Assembly: GCF_003614185.1 (NCBI RefSeq)
Contig: NZ_KZ987724.1
Span: 5,151,722-5,195,250 of the forward strand
Direction of reading: 5' to 3'
Origin: Paenibacillus aceti
GTDB lineage: Bacteria > Bacillota > Bacilli > Paenibacillales > Paenibacillaceae
DNA length: 43,529 bases
The notes under the pieces are model-generated. The model saw only the letters and a list, made by a program, of their open reading frames with translations. It did not search any database and was not told the origin of the DNA. A program made the position numbers and the translations under genes. Every line of letters begins with the position of its first letter. Position 1 is the stretch's first letter. Below are positions 8,745-17,175 of the stretch, piece after piece.

Positions 8745-9083
8745 TTGTTTATTATGACGAGAACGATGCTTGTCGAAAAGGGAAACAGTGATAAAATTGT
8801 CGAGCGCTTCAGCCAACCAGGTCCGATGGATGAGATGGAAGGTCTGATCGATATCAGTGTCATGGTGAATAGGAAGAGTAAGGAAGAGGAAGAAGTGGTG
8901 GCGATCATCCGCTGGGAATCCGAGGAGGCCTGGAAGAATTGGGAGAAGAGTCCTGCCCATATTGAAGGCCATCGCCAGAAGAGAGGCCAGCAGCCACCGT
9001 CCTATATCATCAGTACATCTGTGAATCTGTATCATGCTGAAGTGGTGAAGAAAGGCAAGGCATTTGCCGCGAACAACCTCTAA
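8745..9083 (+). CDS. hmoA: IsdG/HmoA-type heme-degrading monooxygenase
   Basis: This 112-residue protein is of the antibiotic-biosynthesis-monooxygenase fold. It matches the HmoA/IsdG group in length and in the segments MFIMTRTMLVEKG, DKIVERF, and WESEEAWKNWEKSPAHIEGH, which holds the conserved Trp and His of the heme site. The catalytic Asn seen near position 7 in IsdG is not evident here. Such enzymes open heme to release iron. I place the start at TTG 8745 because GGAGG (8732-8736) lies eight bases upstream. The frame is open far upstream, but there it only reads through the CotH remnant in antisense. The Fur box just upstream fits iron control. A terminator follows at 9108-9146. Confidence 0.87.
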   Translation: MFIMTRTMLVEKGNSDKIVERFSQPGPMDEMEGLIDISVMVNRKSKEEEEVVAIIRWESEEAWKNWEKSPAHIEGHRQKRGQQPPSYIISTSVNLYHAEVVKKGKAFAANNL

Positions 9084-9107
9084 TGAGTATATGAATTTAC
9101 AATAGTG

Positions 9108-9146
9108 ACAGTGCCGTATCCGAGCAATTAGGGGGCACTGTTTTTT
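9108..9146 (+). terminator. intrinsic terminator after the heme monooxygenase
   Basis: ACAGTGCC (9108-9115) pairs perfectly with GGCACTGT (9134-9141), followed by TTTTTT. Confidence 0.9.
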
Positions 9147-9217
9147 GTTGTGCTTCTGCACACGGCGAATTCTATGATAAGATTAGAATATCTTAAATTT
9201 AAAGCAGGGAGAGCGTC

Positions 9218-9988
9218 ATGAAATTAGTATCTTGGAATGTGAACGGGCTTAGAGCCTGTGTGAATAAAGGCTTTTATGATTATTTCAAAGAGGTCGATGC
9301 AGACATCTTCTGCGTTCAGGAGACCAAGCTGCAGGAAGGGCAAATTGAACTGGAGCTCGGTGAGGAGTATGAGCAATATTGGAATTACGCGGAGAAGAAG
9401 GGGTATTCCGGTACAGCTATTTTTACAAAAATAAAGCCACTTTCGGTCTGGTACGGTCTGGAGGAGAATGATGAGCCAGAGGGTCGCATGATCACGTTGG
9501 AGTTCGACAGCTTCTATCTAGTAAATGTATATTCCCCGAATGCCAAACGGGATTTAACCCGGTTGGAGTATCGGCTGGAATGGGAGGATCGCTTCCGCAG
9601 CTATTTGCTGGAATTGGACCGCCAGAAGCCTGTGATTGTATGCGGGGATATGAATGTGGCGCATCAGGAGATCGATCTGAAGAATCCGAAGTCAAATCTC
9701 GGCAACTCCGGCTTTACGCTGGAAGAACGGGGAAGGATGACGGAACTGCTTGGATCGGGATTTGTTGATTCCTTTCGGCATTTCTATCCCGATCGCGAGC
9801 AGGTTTATAGCTGGTGGTCCTACATGCCCAAGGTTAGAGAACGGAATGTGGGCTGGCGGATCGATTATTTCCTGACCTCGGCCAGATTGGCTCCGTCTCT
9901 GATCGATGCTGAAATCGATTGTCATATTATGGGCAGTGACCATTGTCCTGTGAAGCTGTATATGACAGATCCCGTTACCGCTAAGTAA
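9218..9988 (+). CDS. exoA: exodeoxyribonuclease III (AP endonuclease)
   Basis: This 256-residue enzyme is of the exonuclease-endonuclease-phosphatase fold, acting in base-excision repair at abasic sites and DNA 3' ends. Family landmarks are all present: SWNVNGLRA at the N-terminus, the metal-binding Glu in VQETKLQ, YSPNAKRDL, the catalytic CGDMNVAH, the RIDYFL region and the C-terminal SDHCPV. Length fits Bacillus ExoA (about 252). The ATG has CAGGGAGAGC upstream. It runs convergently into the VanZ-RDD gene, overlapping it by eight bases. Confidence 0.96.
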   Translation: MKLVSWNVNGLRACVNKGFYDYFKEVDADIFCVQETKLQEGQIELELGEEYEQYWNYAEKKGYSGTAIFTKIKPLSVWYGLEENDEPEGRMITLEFDSFYLVNVYSPNAKRDLTRLEYRLEWEDRFRSYLLELDRQKPVIVCGDMNVAHQEIDLKNPKSNLGNSGFTLEERGRMTELLGSGFVDSFRHFYPDREQVYSWWSYMPKVRERNVGWRIDYFLTSARLAPSLIDAEIDCHIMGSDHCPVKLYMTDPVTAK

Positions 9989-11108
9989 GCGGAGCTTGCT
10001 CCTCCTGAGCCTCCTCAGGCTTCCAGGCGACTACATGCTTGGTTCTGCTGATCTTCTCATAGAAGAGCTGAGGCTTCTTGCGTATCACACTGACAAAGAT
10101 GTGAATGAAGAAGGCGACGTCCATCGCAAAGATGAACAAGGTAACTAATACAGTGATAATCGGATGAAGATAGTCATTCAATAGCGGAATGGTCTGGTGT
10201 AGACCGAAGATTCCCCAGTATAGAATGCCATAGCGTACGATGAGGGACAGCAAGGATACCCTCTGTTTCGGTCCGGTTCGCGTGAGCCGGATGCGTACGA
10301 TCCATTTGCCGAAGGTATAACCGCCAGTCAGATATGGGAGTAGCATGAAATAGATTCCCGATGACAGCAGAAAAGAGAGCGACAAATCAAGCATCTGATC
10401 CAGCATGATCTGCAGTATGGACCATATCCAGAAGTCGATAATATAGGCGATGAACCTTCTTAAATAGGTTACACGCTTGCTCGATGGGTCTACATCGGCA
10501 TCCAGCCGTTCCACATTAGGGAGCAGGCTTGAGGTCCAGTCAGCAAGCAGGGCCCCCAAGATTCCGCCCAGCGTGTTCATCAAGAGATCATCCACGTCAA
10601 ACACACGGTAAGGATGACTGTAAATGCCGTATAAACCCGTTAACTGCGTCTGCTCGAAGAACAGAGAGAGCAGGAACGAGAACATAATGCAGCGCAGCCA
10701 GCCTTGCCGATAATAATAACGCAGCATCATGCCGAAGGGCATAGTCAGGAAGACATTGAACACGACCTGAAGGAAAGCCCGCTCCTTGAACAAATGCAGG
10801 TAAGAAGAAGGATTGGTGATGACGATGGAGGTCTCCTTCATAATGTCGCGCAGGAAATTCAGAGGCATGAGCTGCAGTCCGCCAGAGGCCATGGCCGGGT
10901 TATCCCTGGTCGCAGGAAGCGGCAGAATCACGAGAAAATAAGCGTTCAATAAATAAAGCAAGAACAAATATAGCAGAAACGATCTGAACTTATTGATATA
11001 GCCGTATTTGCGGTATTGCACAATCAGAAACGGCATTGTGAATAAGAAGGCTACAAAAGGAAAAGAGAAAAAAGCGTATTTGATTGGAAATAAGTATGAT
11101 TGAAGCAT
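9981..11108 (-). CDS. VanZ-RDD fusion membrane protein
   Basis: This 375-residue integral membrane protein has two parts. Residues about 35-195 are VanZ-like: NAYFLVILPLPATRD, the LMPLNFLRDI region, and the SLFFEQTQLTGLYGIYSHPYR and FDVDDLLMNTLGG segments. Residues about 215-360 form an RDD-type domain with RRFIAYIIDFWIWS and GGYTFGKWIVRIRL. VanZ homologues are tied to teicoplanin and lipoglycopeptide resistance through an unknown mechanism. RDD domains occur in many membrane proteins, some acting in ion or osmolyte exchange. The start is ATG 11108 with GCAGGTG upstream. The in-frame TTG at 11123 lacks one. The 3' end overlaps the convergent exoA by eight bases. Confidence 0.88.
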   Translation of the reverse strand: MLQSYLFPIKYAFFSFPFVAFLFTMPFLIVQYRKYGYINKFRSFLLYLFLLYLLNAYFLVILPLPATRDNPAMASGGLQLMPLNFLRDIMKETSIVITNPSSYLHLFKERAFLQVVFNVFLTMPFGMMLRYYYRQGWLRCIMFSFLLSLFFEQTQLTGLYGIYSHPYRVFDVDDLLMNTLGGILGALLADWTSSLLPNVERLDADVDPSSKRVTYLRRFIAYIIDFWIWSILQIMLDQMLDLSLSFLLSSGIYFMLLPYLTGGYTFGKWIVRIRLTRTGPKQRVSLLSLIVRYGILYWGIFGLHQTIPLLNDYLHPIITVLVTLFIFAMDVAFFIHIFVSVIRKKPQLFYEKISRTKHVVAWKPEEAQEEQAPLT

Positions 11109-11160
11109 AGCTGCACCTGCCAATTATGATTTAGATTATTTTATATTGTACCACTTCTAT

Positions 11161-12042
11161 TTATACAGGCTTAGCTGATTGGATCACAAATTTCCTGAAT
11201 TGCTCTGCCGCCGGGGAGAGAAATCTGCCTTCCGCCGCAGCGATGCCGATTTCCCGGTAACAGTTCGGGTTTCTGACAGAGATCCAGGCGAGCCCGTTCT
11301 CGTCGATGCCTTCCGTTTTGGGGAGGATCGCGATACCCAGTCCGGCACAGACCAGTCCAGCGATCGTATGAATCTCCTCTCCTTCGAACAGAATGCGCGG
11401 GGAGATGCCTGCTTGCTGCAGTAGCTCATCGGTAATATGGCGCAGTCCATAGCCATCCTTGAACGAGATAAGCATCTCGTCCTGTAGTTCCTCAAGGGCT
11501 ACGGAGGTTGATCCGGCCAGTCGGTGATGGACAGGAACCGCGAGATACAGCTTCTCGGTCCATAGCTTCGTCCATTCGATACTTAGGGAGGTGTCCTGCG
11601 GTGAGGACATACATAAATCTATTTCACCCGAGTCAAGCCGTTCCAGCAAGCTCAGGTTGCTATTCTGATGAAGCTGAAAGCGGACATGCGGGTAGATGTC
11701 GCGGAATCTGCCGATCAGATCCGGAATCCAGCGGACGCCAAGGGTATGCAGGAAACCCAGCGATATCTCGCCGCGTTCAGGATCGAGCAGCTGTTCAAGT
11801 TCGCGCCGCCCGGCCTGGTACTCCTCCAATATTCGATCCACCCGGGCGAGGAATAGCTTGCCGTACTGGTTCAGGACGATGGTCCGCCCTTTCCGTTCAA
11901 ATAGGGGTACATTCAATTCATCCTCGAGTCTGGCAATGGATCTGCTAAGAGCAGGCTGAGTAATATTTAAAGCTCTGGCTGCGGAGGTCATATGCTGAAT
12001 TCGTGCTACAGTCTGAAAGTATTCTAGTTGCTGCCACTCCAT
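11161..12042 (-). CDS. LysR-family transcriptional regulator
   Basis: This 293-residue protein has the classical LysR winged helix-turn-helix at residues 1-60 (TSAARALNITQPALSRSIARLE). Residues 88-293 form a two-lobed effector-binding domain, with the usual opening GEISLGFLHTLGVRW. It is transcribed divergently from an MFS transporter across 146 nt, an arrangement like B. subtilis yybE/yybF. LysR regulators commonly control the divergent neighbour and themselves, so this one probably controls the MFS gene. The inducer is unknown. The ATG has GAGGGAGAATG upstream. Confidence 0.94.
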   Translation of the reverse strand: MEWQQLEYFQTVARIQHMTSAARALNITQPALSRSIARLEDELNVPLFERKGRTIVLNQYGKLFLARVDRILEEYQAGRRELEQLLDPERGEISLGFLHTLGVRWIPDLIGRFRDIYPHVRFQLHQNSNLSLLERLDSGEIDLCMSSPQDTSLSIEWTKLWTEKLYLAVPVHHRLAGSTSVALEELQDEMLISFKDGYGLRHITDELLQQAGISPRILFEGEEIHTIAGLVCAGLGIAILPKTEGIDENGLAWISVRNPNCYREIGIAAAEGRFLSPAAEQFRKFVIQSAKPV

Positions 12043-12097
12043 GAATCATTCTCCCTCTATCTCTGCTTATTACATCCAATATATAAGAGTGTTACTA

Positions 12098-12119
12098 ATA
12101 ATGCATTATACTATAGTAT
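12098..12119. promoter_or_regulatory. putative LysR operator, two adjacent palindromes
   Basis: ATAATGCATTAT (12098-12109) and ATACTATAGTAT (12108-12119) are perfect 12-bp palindromes that overlap by two bases, about one helical turn apart. They lie midway between the LysR and MFS genes. LysR proteins typically bind a recognition site plus an adjacent activation site in this way. TTGACC at 12119-12124 could be a -35 element for the MFS gene, but no well-spaced -10 is clear. Confidence 0.5.
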
Positions 12120-12188
12120 TGACCCGTCCTATACTTACTATGTGACCAATAAATAAACATAGATAAGAATTGGATTGGAGAGAGAGAA

Positions 12189-13403
12189 ATGAATACGATA
12201 GAAGTGGGGAGTTCTGAGCATCGGAGAACTTCTATTAGCATGCTGCTCGGCAGTATTGTTACGTTTGCGGTGCTGTATAGTCCGCAGCCGTTAATCAGTC
12301 TGTTCTCGAAGCAATATCATATTTCCCCGGCGACGGCGGGCGCTTCGGTGTCTTTGGCCACGATCGGACTGGCGATTGGTCTGGTCATTGTATCGGCTGT
12401 ATCTGATCGTGTGGATCGGAAGCTATTAATGAGCCTGTCGCTGCTTACTACCTCGTTATTGGCAATTTTATCTGCGTTTACCGAGCAGTTTTCATTGTTT
12501 CTTGTGATCCGTTTTCTGGAGGGAATCAGTATCGCTGGCTTCCCATCGATCGCGATGGCCTTTCTGAATGAAGAGTTCCACCCCAGCGCAATGGGGCGGG
12601 TCATCGGGATTTATGTGGCTGGTACGTCGATCGGCGGTTTTTTTGGCCGTATTGTGATCGGAGCGTTGACCGACCTGTTCAACTGGCAGATCGCCCTGAT
12701 GATGCTGGGGGCGTTAAGCCTGTTGTTCAGCCTATACTTCTGGCGCAACCTGCCAGCTTCCCGTAATTTTACACCCGGAAAGACAAGCCTGCATCAATGG
12801 GAGGCGGGCCTTAAACATAACTTCACGCAGCGGAAATTACTCGGGTTATTCCTGACGGCCTTTCTGCTGATGGGCGTCTATATTATGATCTTGAATTATA
12901 TCGGTTATCCGCTTACGAGCAAGCCCTATAATTTGAGTCAGACGGTATTCGGCTTTCTGTTCGTCGTCAACCTGTTAGGCACTTGCAGCTCGGTCTGGTT
13001 CGGCAAGCTGGCTGACCGTCATCCACGGCAATATGTTATCGCGCTGGCGATAGGTATTCTGCTGCTCGGGGTACTGCTGACATTAAGCACGGTATTATTC
13101 CTGAAAATACTCGGTGTCGCTCTCGTAGCCTTCGGGTTCTTCGCGGCCCATTCCGTAGCCAGCGGCTGGGTCGGGATCGTAGCCGGCCGTAAGTATAAGG
13201 CGCAGGCTTCAGCGCTGTACCTGTTATTTTACTATGGCGGATCAAGTCTGGTTGGCTGGTCTGGCGGCTTGTTCTTTCATCAGTTTGGTTGGAACGGTAT
13301 GATCGCTTATGCGGGTGTACTGCTTGTCCTCGCTATACTAGTCTCGCGGCTGGCAGCCAGTTCCCCGCGTACACAATATGCACATGGGAGCAGCGTTCAT
13401 TAA
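12189..13403 (+). CDS. MFS transporter (YnfM/YybF type)
   Basis: This 404-residue protein has about twelve membrane segments. It carries major-facilitator hallmarks: the loop 2-3 motif SAVSDRVDRKLL, RFLEGISIAGFPSIAMAFLNEEF in segments 4-5, and a repeat of the loop motif in the second half (GKLADRHPRQ). This pattern fits the YnfM-like proton-driven efflux subgroup. The ATG follows GGATTGGAGAGAGAG. Its divergent LysR neighbour is the likely regulator. The substrate is not predictable. Export of a small toxic metabolite or drug is the usual role. Confidence 0.92.
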   Translation: MNTIEVGSSEHRRTSISMLLGSIVTFAVLYSPQPLISLFSKQYHISPATAGASVSLATIGLAIGLVIVSAVSDRVDRKLLMSLSLLTTSLLAILSAFTEQFSLFLVIRFLEGISIAGFPSIAMAFLNEEFHPSAMGRVIGIYVAGTSIGGFFGRIVIGALTDLFNWQIALMMLGALSLLFSLYFWRNLPASRNFTPGKTSLHQWEAGLKHNFTQRKLLGLFLTAFLLMGVYIMILNYIGYPLTSKPYNLSQTVFGFLFVVNLLGTCSSVWFGKLADRHPRQYVIALAIGILLLGVLLTLSTVLFLKILGVALVAFGFFAAHSVASGWVGIVAGRKYKAQASALYLLFYYGGSSLVGWSGGLFFHQFGWNGMIAYAGVLLVLAILVSRLAASSPRTQYAHGSSVH

Positions 13404-13483
13404 ATCTGAGCATTTGTCCCTTTCATTAGGAGTTCATCCCGCATCTATTAATACATCAGGGAATTCTGGAAGAGGGATGTTAG

Positions 13484-14401
13484 ATGGAACGACAAGTGAT
13501 TATAAATGCAGATGATTTCGGCTTGTCCCCAGCCGTGAATCGCGGGATTATTGAAGCATTTCAGGCCGGCGGTATTACCAGCACCTCCTTAATGGTTAAT
13601 ATGCCGGGCTTTGAGGAGGCGGTGCAGCTGGCATTCAGCCAGCCTGCGTTGAGCGTCGGTCTGCATTTCAATCTGACCTATGGGCGGCCAGTCTCGAATC
13701 CGGCCAGCATCCCCTCGCTAGTGAGGTCGGATGGAAGCTTTCACAGCGACCCTCTCGCCCCGGCACGGGATTCGCGGGATGTGCATCGGGAGCTTACAGC
13801 CCAATGGGAGCGCTTCGTGAGGACGGGGCTGCGTCCAACGCATCTGGACTCCCATCATTTGCTGCATCAGCAGCATCCGGAAATATACAAGGTAATGGCG
13901 CGCAAGGCCTACAAGGAGGGAGTCCCGTTGCGCAGATCGCAAATACAGCATGCGATCAGCGGAGTTCCGGCTGTCAAAATGACGGATGCCATCCTGCTTG
14001 ACTCTTATGGTGGTGATGAGGGAAGACAGCGTCTCGGGCAGCATTTGCTATCGGTTCAGGAAGGAATTACCGAGATCGTCTGCCATCCGGGTCATGTAGA
14101 TGAGACCTTGCGGGAAATATCCCGGTGGGTGGATATTCGGGAGCAGGAGCTTGCTCTGTTTGCCAGCCCTGAGGTGGCGAATACGCTCGCTGCGATAGGA
14201 CTCGTCCCGGTGAGTTACCGAGCCTTGCAAAAGGTCAGGACGAGGACGTCGATCCGTTCTCGCTCTCGTCTTCGTTCTGGTAAAGGGCTGCGAAGACCCG
14301 TTTACTATGCTGCACCTCAGCGTCCTGCGGCAAAAGGGCGGAGGTTGAGGAAAGCAAAAAGGAATGGCGTTTCAATGAATCGGTCCCACAGGGCCAGATA
14401 G
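13484..14401 (+). CDS. YdjC/ChbG-family carbohydrate deacetylase
   Basis: This 305-residue protein is of the YdjC/ChbG/HpnK family of metal-dependent deacetylases acting on N-acetylated sugars. The N-terminal INADDFGLS motif supplies the metal Asp. SVGLHFNLTYG and LDSHHLLHQQ supply the His ligands and surroundings, and EIVCHPGHVDE forms the C-terminal active-site strand. Residues 245-305 form an unusual basic tail (many Arg/Ser/Lys), longer than in typical members and probably disordered. The ATG has AAGAGGGATG upstream. A strong terminator follows, so it is its own unit. The substrate (chitobiose, a diacetyl sugar or a glycolipid) is undetermined. Confidence 0.9.
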   Translation: MERQVIINADDFGLSPAVNRGIIEAFQAGGITSTSLMVNMPGFEEAVQLAFSQPALSVGLHFNLTYGRPVSNPASIPSLVRSDGSFHSDPLAPARDSRDVHRELTAQWERFVRTGLRPTHLDSHHLLHQQHPEIYKVMARKAYKEGVPLRRSQIQHAISGVPAVKMTDAILLDSYGGDEGRQRLGQHLLSVQEGITEIVCHPGHVDETLREISRWVDIREQELALFASPEVANTLAAIGLVPVSYRALQKVRTRTSIRSRSRLRSGKGLRRPVYYAAPQRPAAKGRRLRKAKRNGVSMNRSHRAR

Positions 14402-14403
14402 AT

Positions 14404-14445
14404 AGAAGGATAACCTCTCGATGTGAGCAGGTTATCCTTCTTTTT
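14404..14445 (+). terminator. intrinsic terminator after the ChbG-like gene
   Basis: AGAAGGATAACCT (14404-14416) pairs perfectly with AGGTTATCCTTCT (14429-14441), and TTTT follows. Confidence 0.93.
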
Positions 14446-14552
14446 CTACGGGAAAGTGCCTTGATGCAGAATTTTCTCTATAATAATAGATAATTGTGAG
14501 GACATAATCCTTAGGTAGAGGATCAGAGTATGAGGACGAGGGGGGACAGAAG

Positions 14553-15758
14553 ATGACCATCAACCGGGAACGAATGCTGGAACGGATGCAGGAGCAGGTT
14601 AGAGCGGGGGAGCATATTATAGGCGTGGCTGCCGGAGCGGGGATTTCAGCCAAATATGCCGTAAAGGGCGGGGCCGATATCATTCTGGCCCTGAATTCAG
14701 GGCGCTTTAGACAGATGGGACTGGGTTCGATTGCCGGATTAATGCCGTTCGCTAATTCCAACGAGATGGTGCTGGATTTCGGTTCACGGGAAATTCTGTC
14801 TGTCGTCAGGGGAAGACCCGTCATATTCGGTCTATGCGCCACAGATCCGACGATCGACCTGCCCTCGTATCTTGAGACGATTGAGCGCAGCGGATTTGCC
14901 GGAATTATCAACTACCCTACCTTGGGATTAATCGACGGAAAATTTCGAGAAGCCCTTGAAGAGGAAGGGATCTCTTATCTTCAGGAAGTAGAAGCGATCC
15001 GGATTGCCCATGAACGGAATATGTTCACGATGGCCTTCGTATTCCATGTCGAACAAGCGGCCTTAATGCTCGAGGCAGGGGCGGATGTAATTTGTGTTCA
15101 TTTGGGCGTGACTGCAGGAGGTCTGATGGGGACGAAAAAAGTATTGTCGCTGGAGACCGGCGCGGAGCTCGCACGGCAAATCTTTGCCGTCTGTGATGCA
15201 TCGGGGCGAGCTCCGCTCAAGCTGGTCTATGGCGGCCCGGTTCATACTCCGATTGATGTGCAGTATATGTATGATAATACCTCAGCGATGGGCTATGTCG
15301 GAGGCTCCAGCTTTGAGCGGATTCCGACAGAGGAAGCGATCGTAGATACGACGCACCGCTTCAAAATTACCGGGGAGTTAGAGCAGGATCAGCAGCTGAT
15401 GGACAAGCTGACTCTGTTGGATGAGCCCTATGATTATGTAGCTATCGTGAAGGAGCATATCGCCCATAATTACATGAACAATATCTCCTTGACCGAGCTG
15501 GCCGATCAGATTCACGTATCACGTACGCATTTGAGCGCGCTTTTTAATAAGGAAGTAGGGTGTTCTTTTCCAGAATATTTGGCGAAGTATCGCATTCATA
15601 AGGCTCAGGATGTGATGAAGCATACGAAGCTGAGTTTGACGAGAATTGCAGAACTGGTTGGATATCCGGATTACGTGCATTTCAGCAAGACTTTTAAGAA
15701 ATATACCGGGATCACTCCGCAAGCCTTCCGTAAACAAGCATCCGACAAATATACATAA
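14553..15758 (+). CDS. TIM-barrel (PEP-hydrolase-like) domain fused to an AraC DNA-binding domain
   Basis: This 401-residue protein has two domains. Residues 1-275 are a TIM-barrel of the PF09370 type (phosphoenolpyruvate hydrolase-like), clearly paralogous to the 17176-18000 product. Shared motifs are GAGAGISAK, NSGRFRQMGLGSIAGLM, CATDP, NYPTLGLIDG, GGPVHTPID and GSSFER. Residues 295-401 are an AraC/YesN-type double helix-turn-helix (ISLTELADQIHVSRTHLSAL; LSLTRIAELVGYPDYVHFSK). This suggests a transcription factor whose sensor is derived from the enzyme and probably senses the pathway substrate or product. The start is ATG, with AGGGGGGA seven bases upstream. It heads the cluster, 146 nt before the UPF0261 gene. 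Confidence 0.9.
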   Translation: MTINRERMLERMQEQVRAGEHIIGVAAGAGISAKYAVKGGADIILALNSGRFRQMGLGSIAGLMPFANSNEMVLDFGSREILSVVRGRPVIFGLCATDPTIDLPSYLETIERSGFAGIINYPTLGLIDGKFREALEEEGISYLQEVEAIRIAHERNMFTMAFVFHVEQAALMLEAGADVICVHLGVTAGGLMGTKKVLSLETGAELARQIFAVCDASGRAPLKLVYGGPVHTPIDVQYMYDNTSAMGYVGGSSFERIPTEEAIVDTTHRFKITGELEQDQQLMDKLTLLDEPYDYVAIVKEHIAHNYMNNISLTELADQIHVSRTHLSALFNKEVGCSFPEYLAKYRIHKAQDVMKHTKLSLTRIAELVGYPDYVHFSKTFKKYTGITPQAFRKQASDKYT

Positions 15759-15788
15759 ACATCATACAAGCATACGATTACTTTATAG

Positions 15789-15802
15789 TGAAAGCGCTGT
15801 AT
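15789..15802 (+). promoter_or_regulatory. possible cre (CcpA) site
   Basis: TGAAAGCGCTGTAT matches the first ten bases of the ideal palindromic cre (TGAAAGCGCTTTCA) and departs in the last four. It lies in the 146-nt gap before the UPF0261 gene, a plausible place for carbon-catabolite control. A 12-bp palindrome, CGCCTGCAGGCG, follows at 15829-15840. Its role is unknown. Confidence 0.35.
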
Positions 15803-15904
15803 TATGAAGCCATAGAGGTTCAGGTAACCGCCTGCAGGCGCTGATTTATTGATTTTGCTATGGAACCTCAAACCTTAAATTCAGCTGTTGAAGGAGGCTA
15901 TACA

Positions 15905-17119
15905 GTGAAGACGATAGCCATTGCGGGGACATTCGATTCCAAGGGCAAAGAGTTTTTGTATGTGAAATCGGTGATTGAAGGGCTGGGTTTGAAGGCTTTC
16001 ACGATACACAGCGGCGTGTTCGAGCCGATGTTCACTCCGGATGTATCCAATGAAGAAGTCGCAGCGGCAGCCGGGTTTGATATCCATGAAATTGCGGCCA
16101 AGAAGGATCGGGCCATCGGAACAGAGGCTTTGGCCAAAGGGATGGAGCAGATCATTCCCAAGCTCTATGCGGAAGGAAAGTTCGACGGGATTCTGTCCTT
16201 CGGGGGAACCGGAGGGACTTCAATTGTAACGGCAGGAATGAGGGGCTTGCCGATCGGCGTGCCGAAGCTGATGGTATCCACCGTTGCCTCTGGGAACACG
16301 GCACCCTATGTTGGAACCAGTGATATTATGATGTTTCCGTCCATCGTGGATGTATCGGGGCTGAATTCTTTCTCCATTAAAATATTTACGAATGCTGTGC
16401 ACGCGATAGCCGGCATGGTACAGTTCGAATCTGCACCGCCGCAGGATAAGAAGCCATTGATCGCGGCGACGATGTTCGGCGTGACAACTCCAAGCGTTGA
16501 TTTCGCGCGGGAGTATCTGGAGGAGCAGGGCTATGAGGTGCTCGTGTTTCATGCGACAGGTACGGGCGGTCAGACGATGGAAAGTCTGGTCGAAAGCGGA
16601 TTCATCGACGGGGTGCTTGATCTGACTACGACGGAATGGTGTGATGAACTGGTCGGCGGGGTATTAGCGGCAGGACCGCAGCGGCTCGAGGCCGCGGGGC
16701 GCTGTAAGGTACCGCAGGTCGTGTCGACCGGAGCGCTGGATATGGTTAACTTCGGACCGTATGATACGGTACCGGAGCCGTTCAAGCATCGGAATCTGTA
16801 TAAGCATAATCCGTCAGTTACCCTGATGCGGACGACGGTTGAAGAGAACCGTCAGCTGGGGGAGATTATCGCTGATAAGCTGAATCAGACAGAAGGGCCG
16901 ACGGCTCTGATACTTCCGCTTAAGGGGGTATCGATGCTCGATGTAGCGGGCGCCCCGTTTAGCGGGATGGAAGAGGATGAGATGCTGTTCAATACCCTTA
17001 GACAGAATATCGATCGCCGCAAGGTCGAGCTGATAGAACTGGATACGGACATCAATGATCAGCGGTTCGCGGTAACGGCGGCCAAGAAGCTTGTTGAACT
17101 CATGGAACAGAACAAGTAA
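15905..17119 (+). CDS. UPF0261 / Tm-1-like ATP-binding domain protein
   Basis: This 404-residue protein is of the UPF0261 (Tm-1-like) family. It opens with TIAIAGTFDSKGKEFLYVK. It contains the glycine-rich LSFGGTGGTSIVTAGMRGLP, MVSTVASGNTAPYVGTSDIMM, FHATGTGGQTMESLV and DLTTTEWCDELVGG, and ends in an LPLKGVSMLDVAGAPF region. In tomato the Tm-1 virus-resistance protein joins this domain to a TIM-barrel of the type encoded by the next gene, so the bacterial pair is the split form. The reaction is unknown. I chose GTG 15905 because GAAGGAGG lies eight bases upstream. The ATG at 15860 lacks one. The next gene follows after 56 nt without a terminator. Confidence 0.92.
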   Translation: MKTIAIAGTFDSKGKEFLYVKSVIEGLGLKAFTIHSGVFEPMFTPDVSNEEVAAAAGFDIHEIAAKKDRAIGTEALAKGMEQIIPKLYAEGKFDGILSFGGTGGTSIVTAGMRGLPIGVPKLMVSTVASGNTAPYVGTSDIMMFPSIVDVSGLNSFSIKIFTNAVHAIAGMVQFESAPPQDKKPLIAATMFGVTTPSVDFAREYLEEQGYEVLVFHATGTGGQTMESLVESGFIDGVLDLTTTEWCDELVGGVLAAGPQRLEAAGRCKVPQVVSTGALDMVNFGPYDTVPEPFKHRNLYKHNPSVTLMRTTVEENRQLGEIIADKLNQTEGPTALILPLKGVSMLDVAGAPFSGMEEDEMLFNTLRQNIDRRKVELIELDTDINDQRFAVTAAKKLVELMEQNK

Positions 17120-17175
17120 AGCATTGCTTGTCTTCTATAACTAACAGATGAATATTGAAAAGGAGGAAATACAAA

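Noticed and set aside
11508-11948. 146-codon plus-strand frame
   Set aside because: It is a shadow of the LysR gene on the other strand, with no ribosome binding site or family resemblance.
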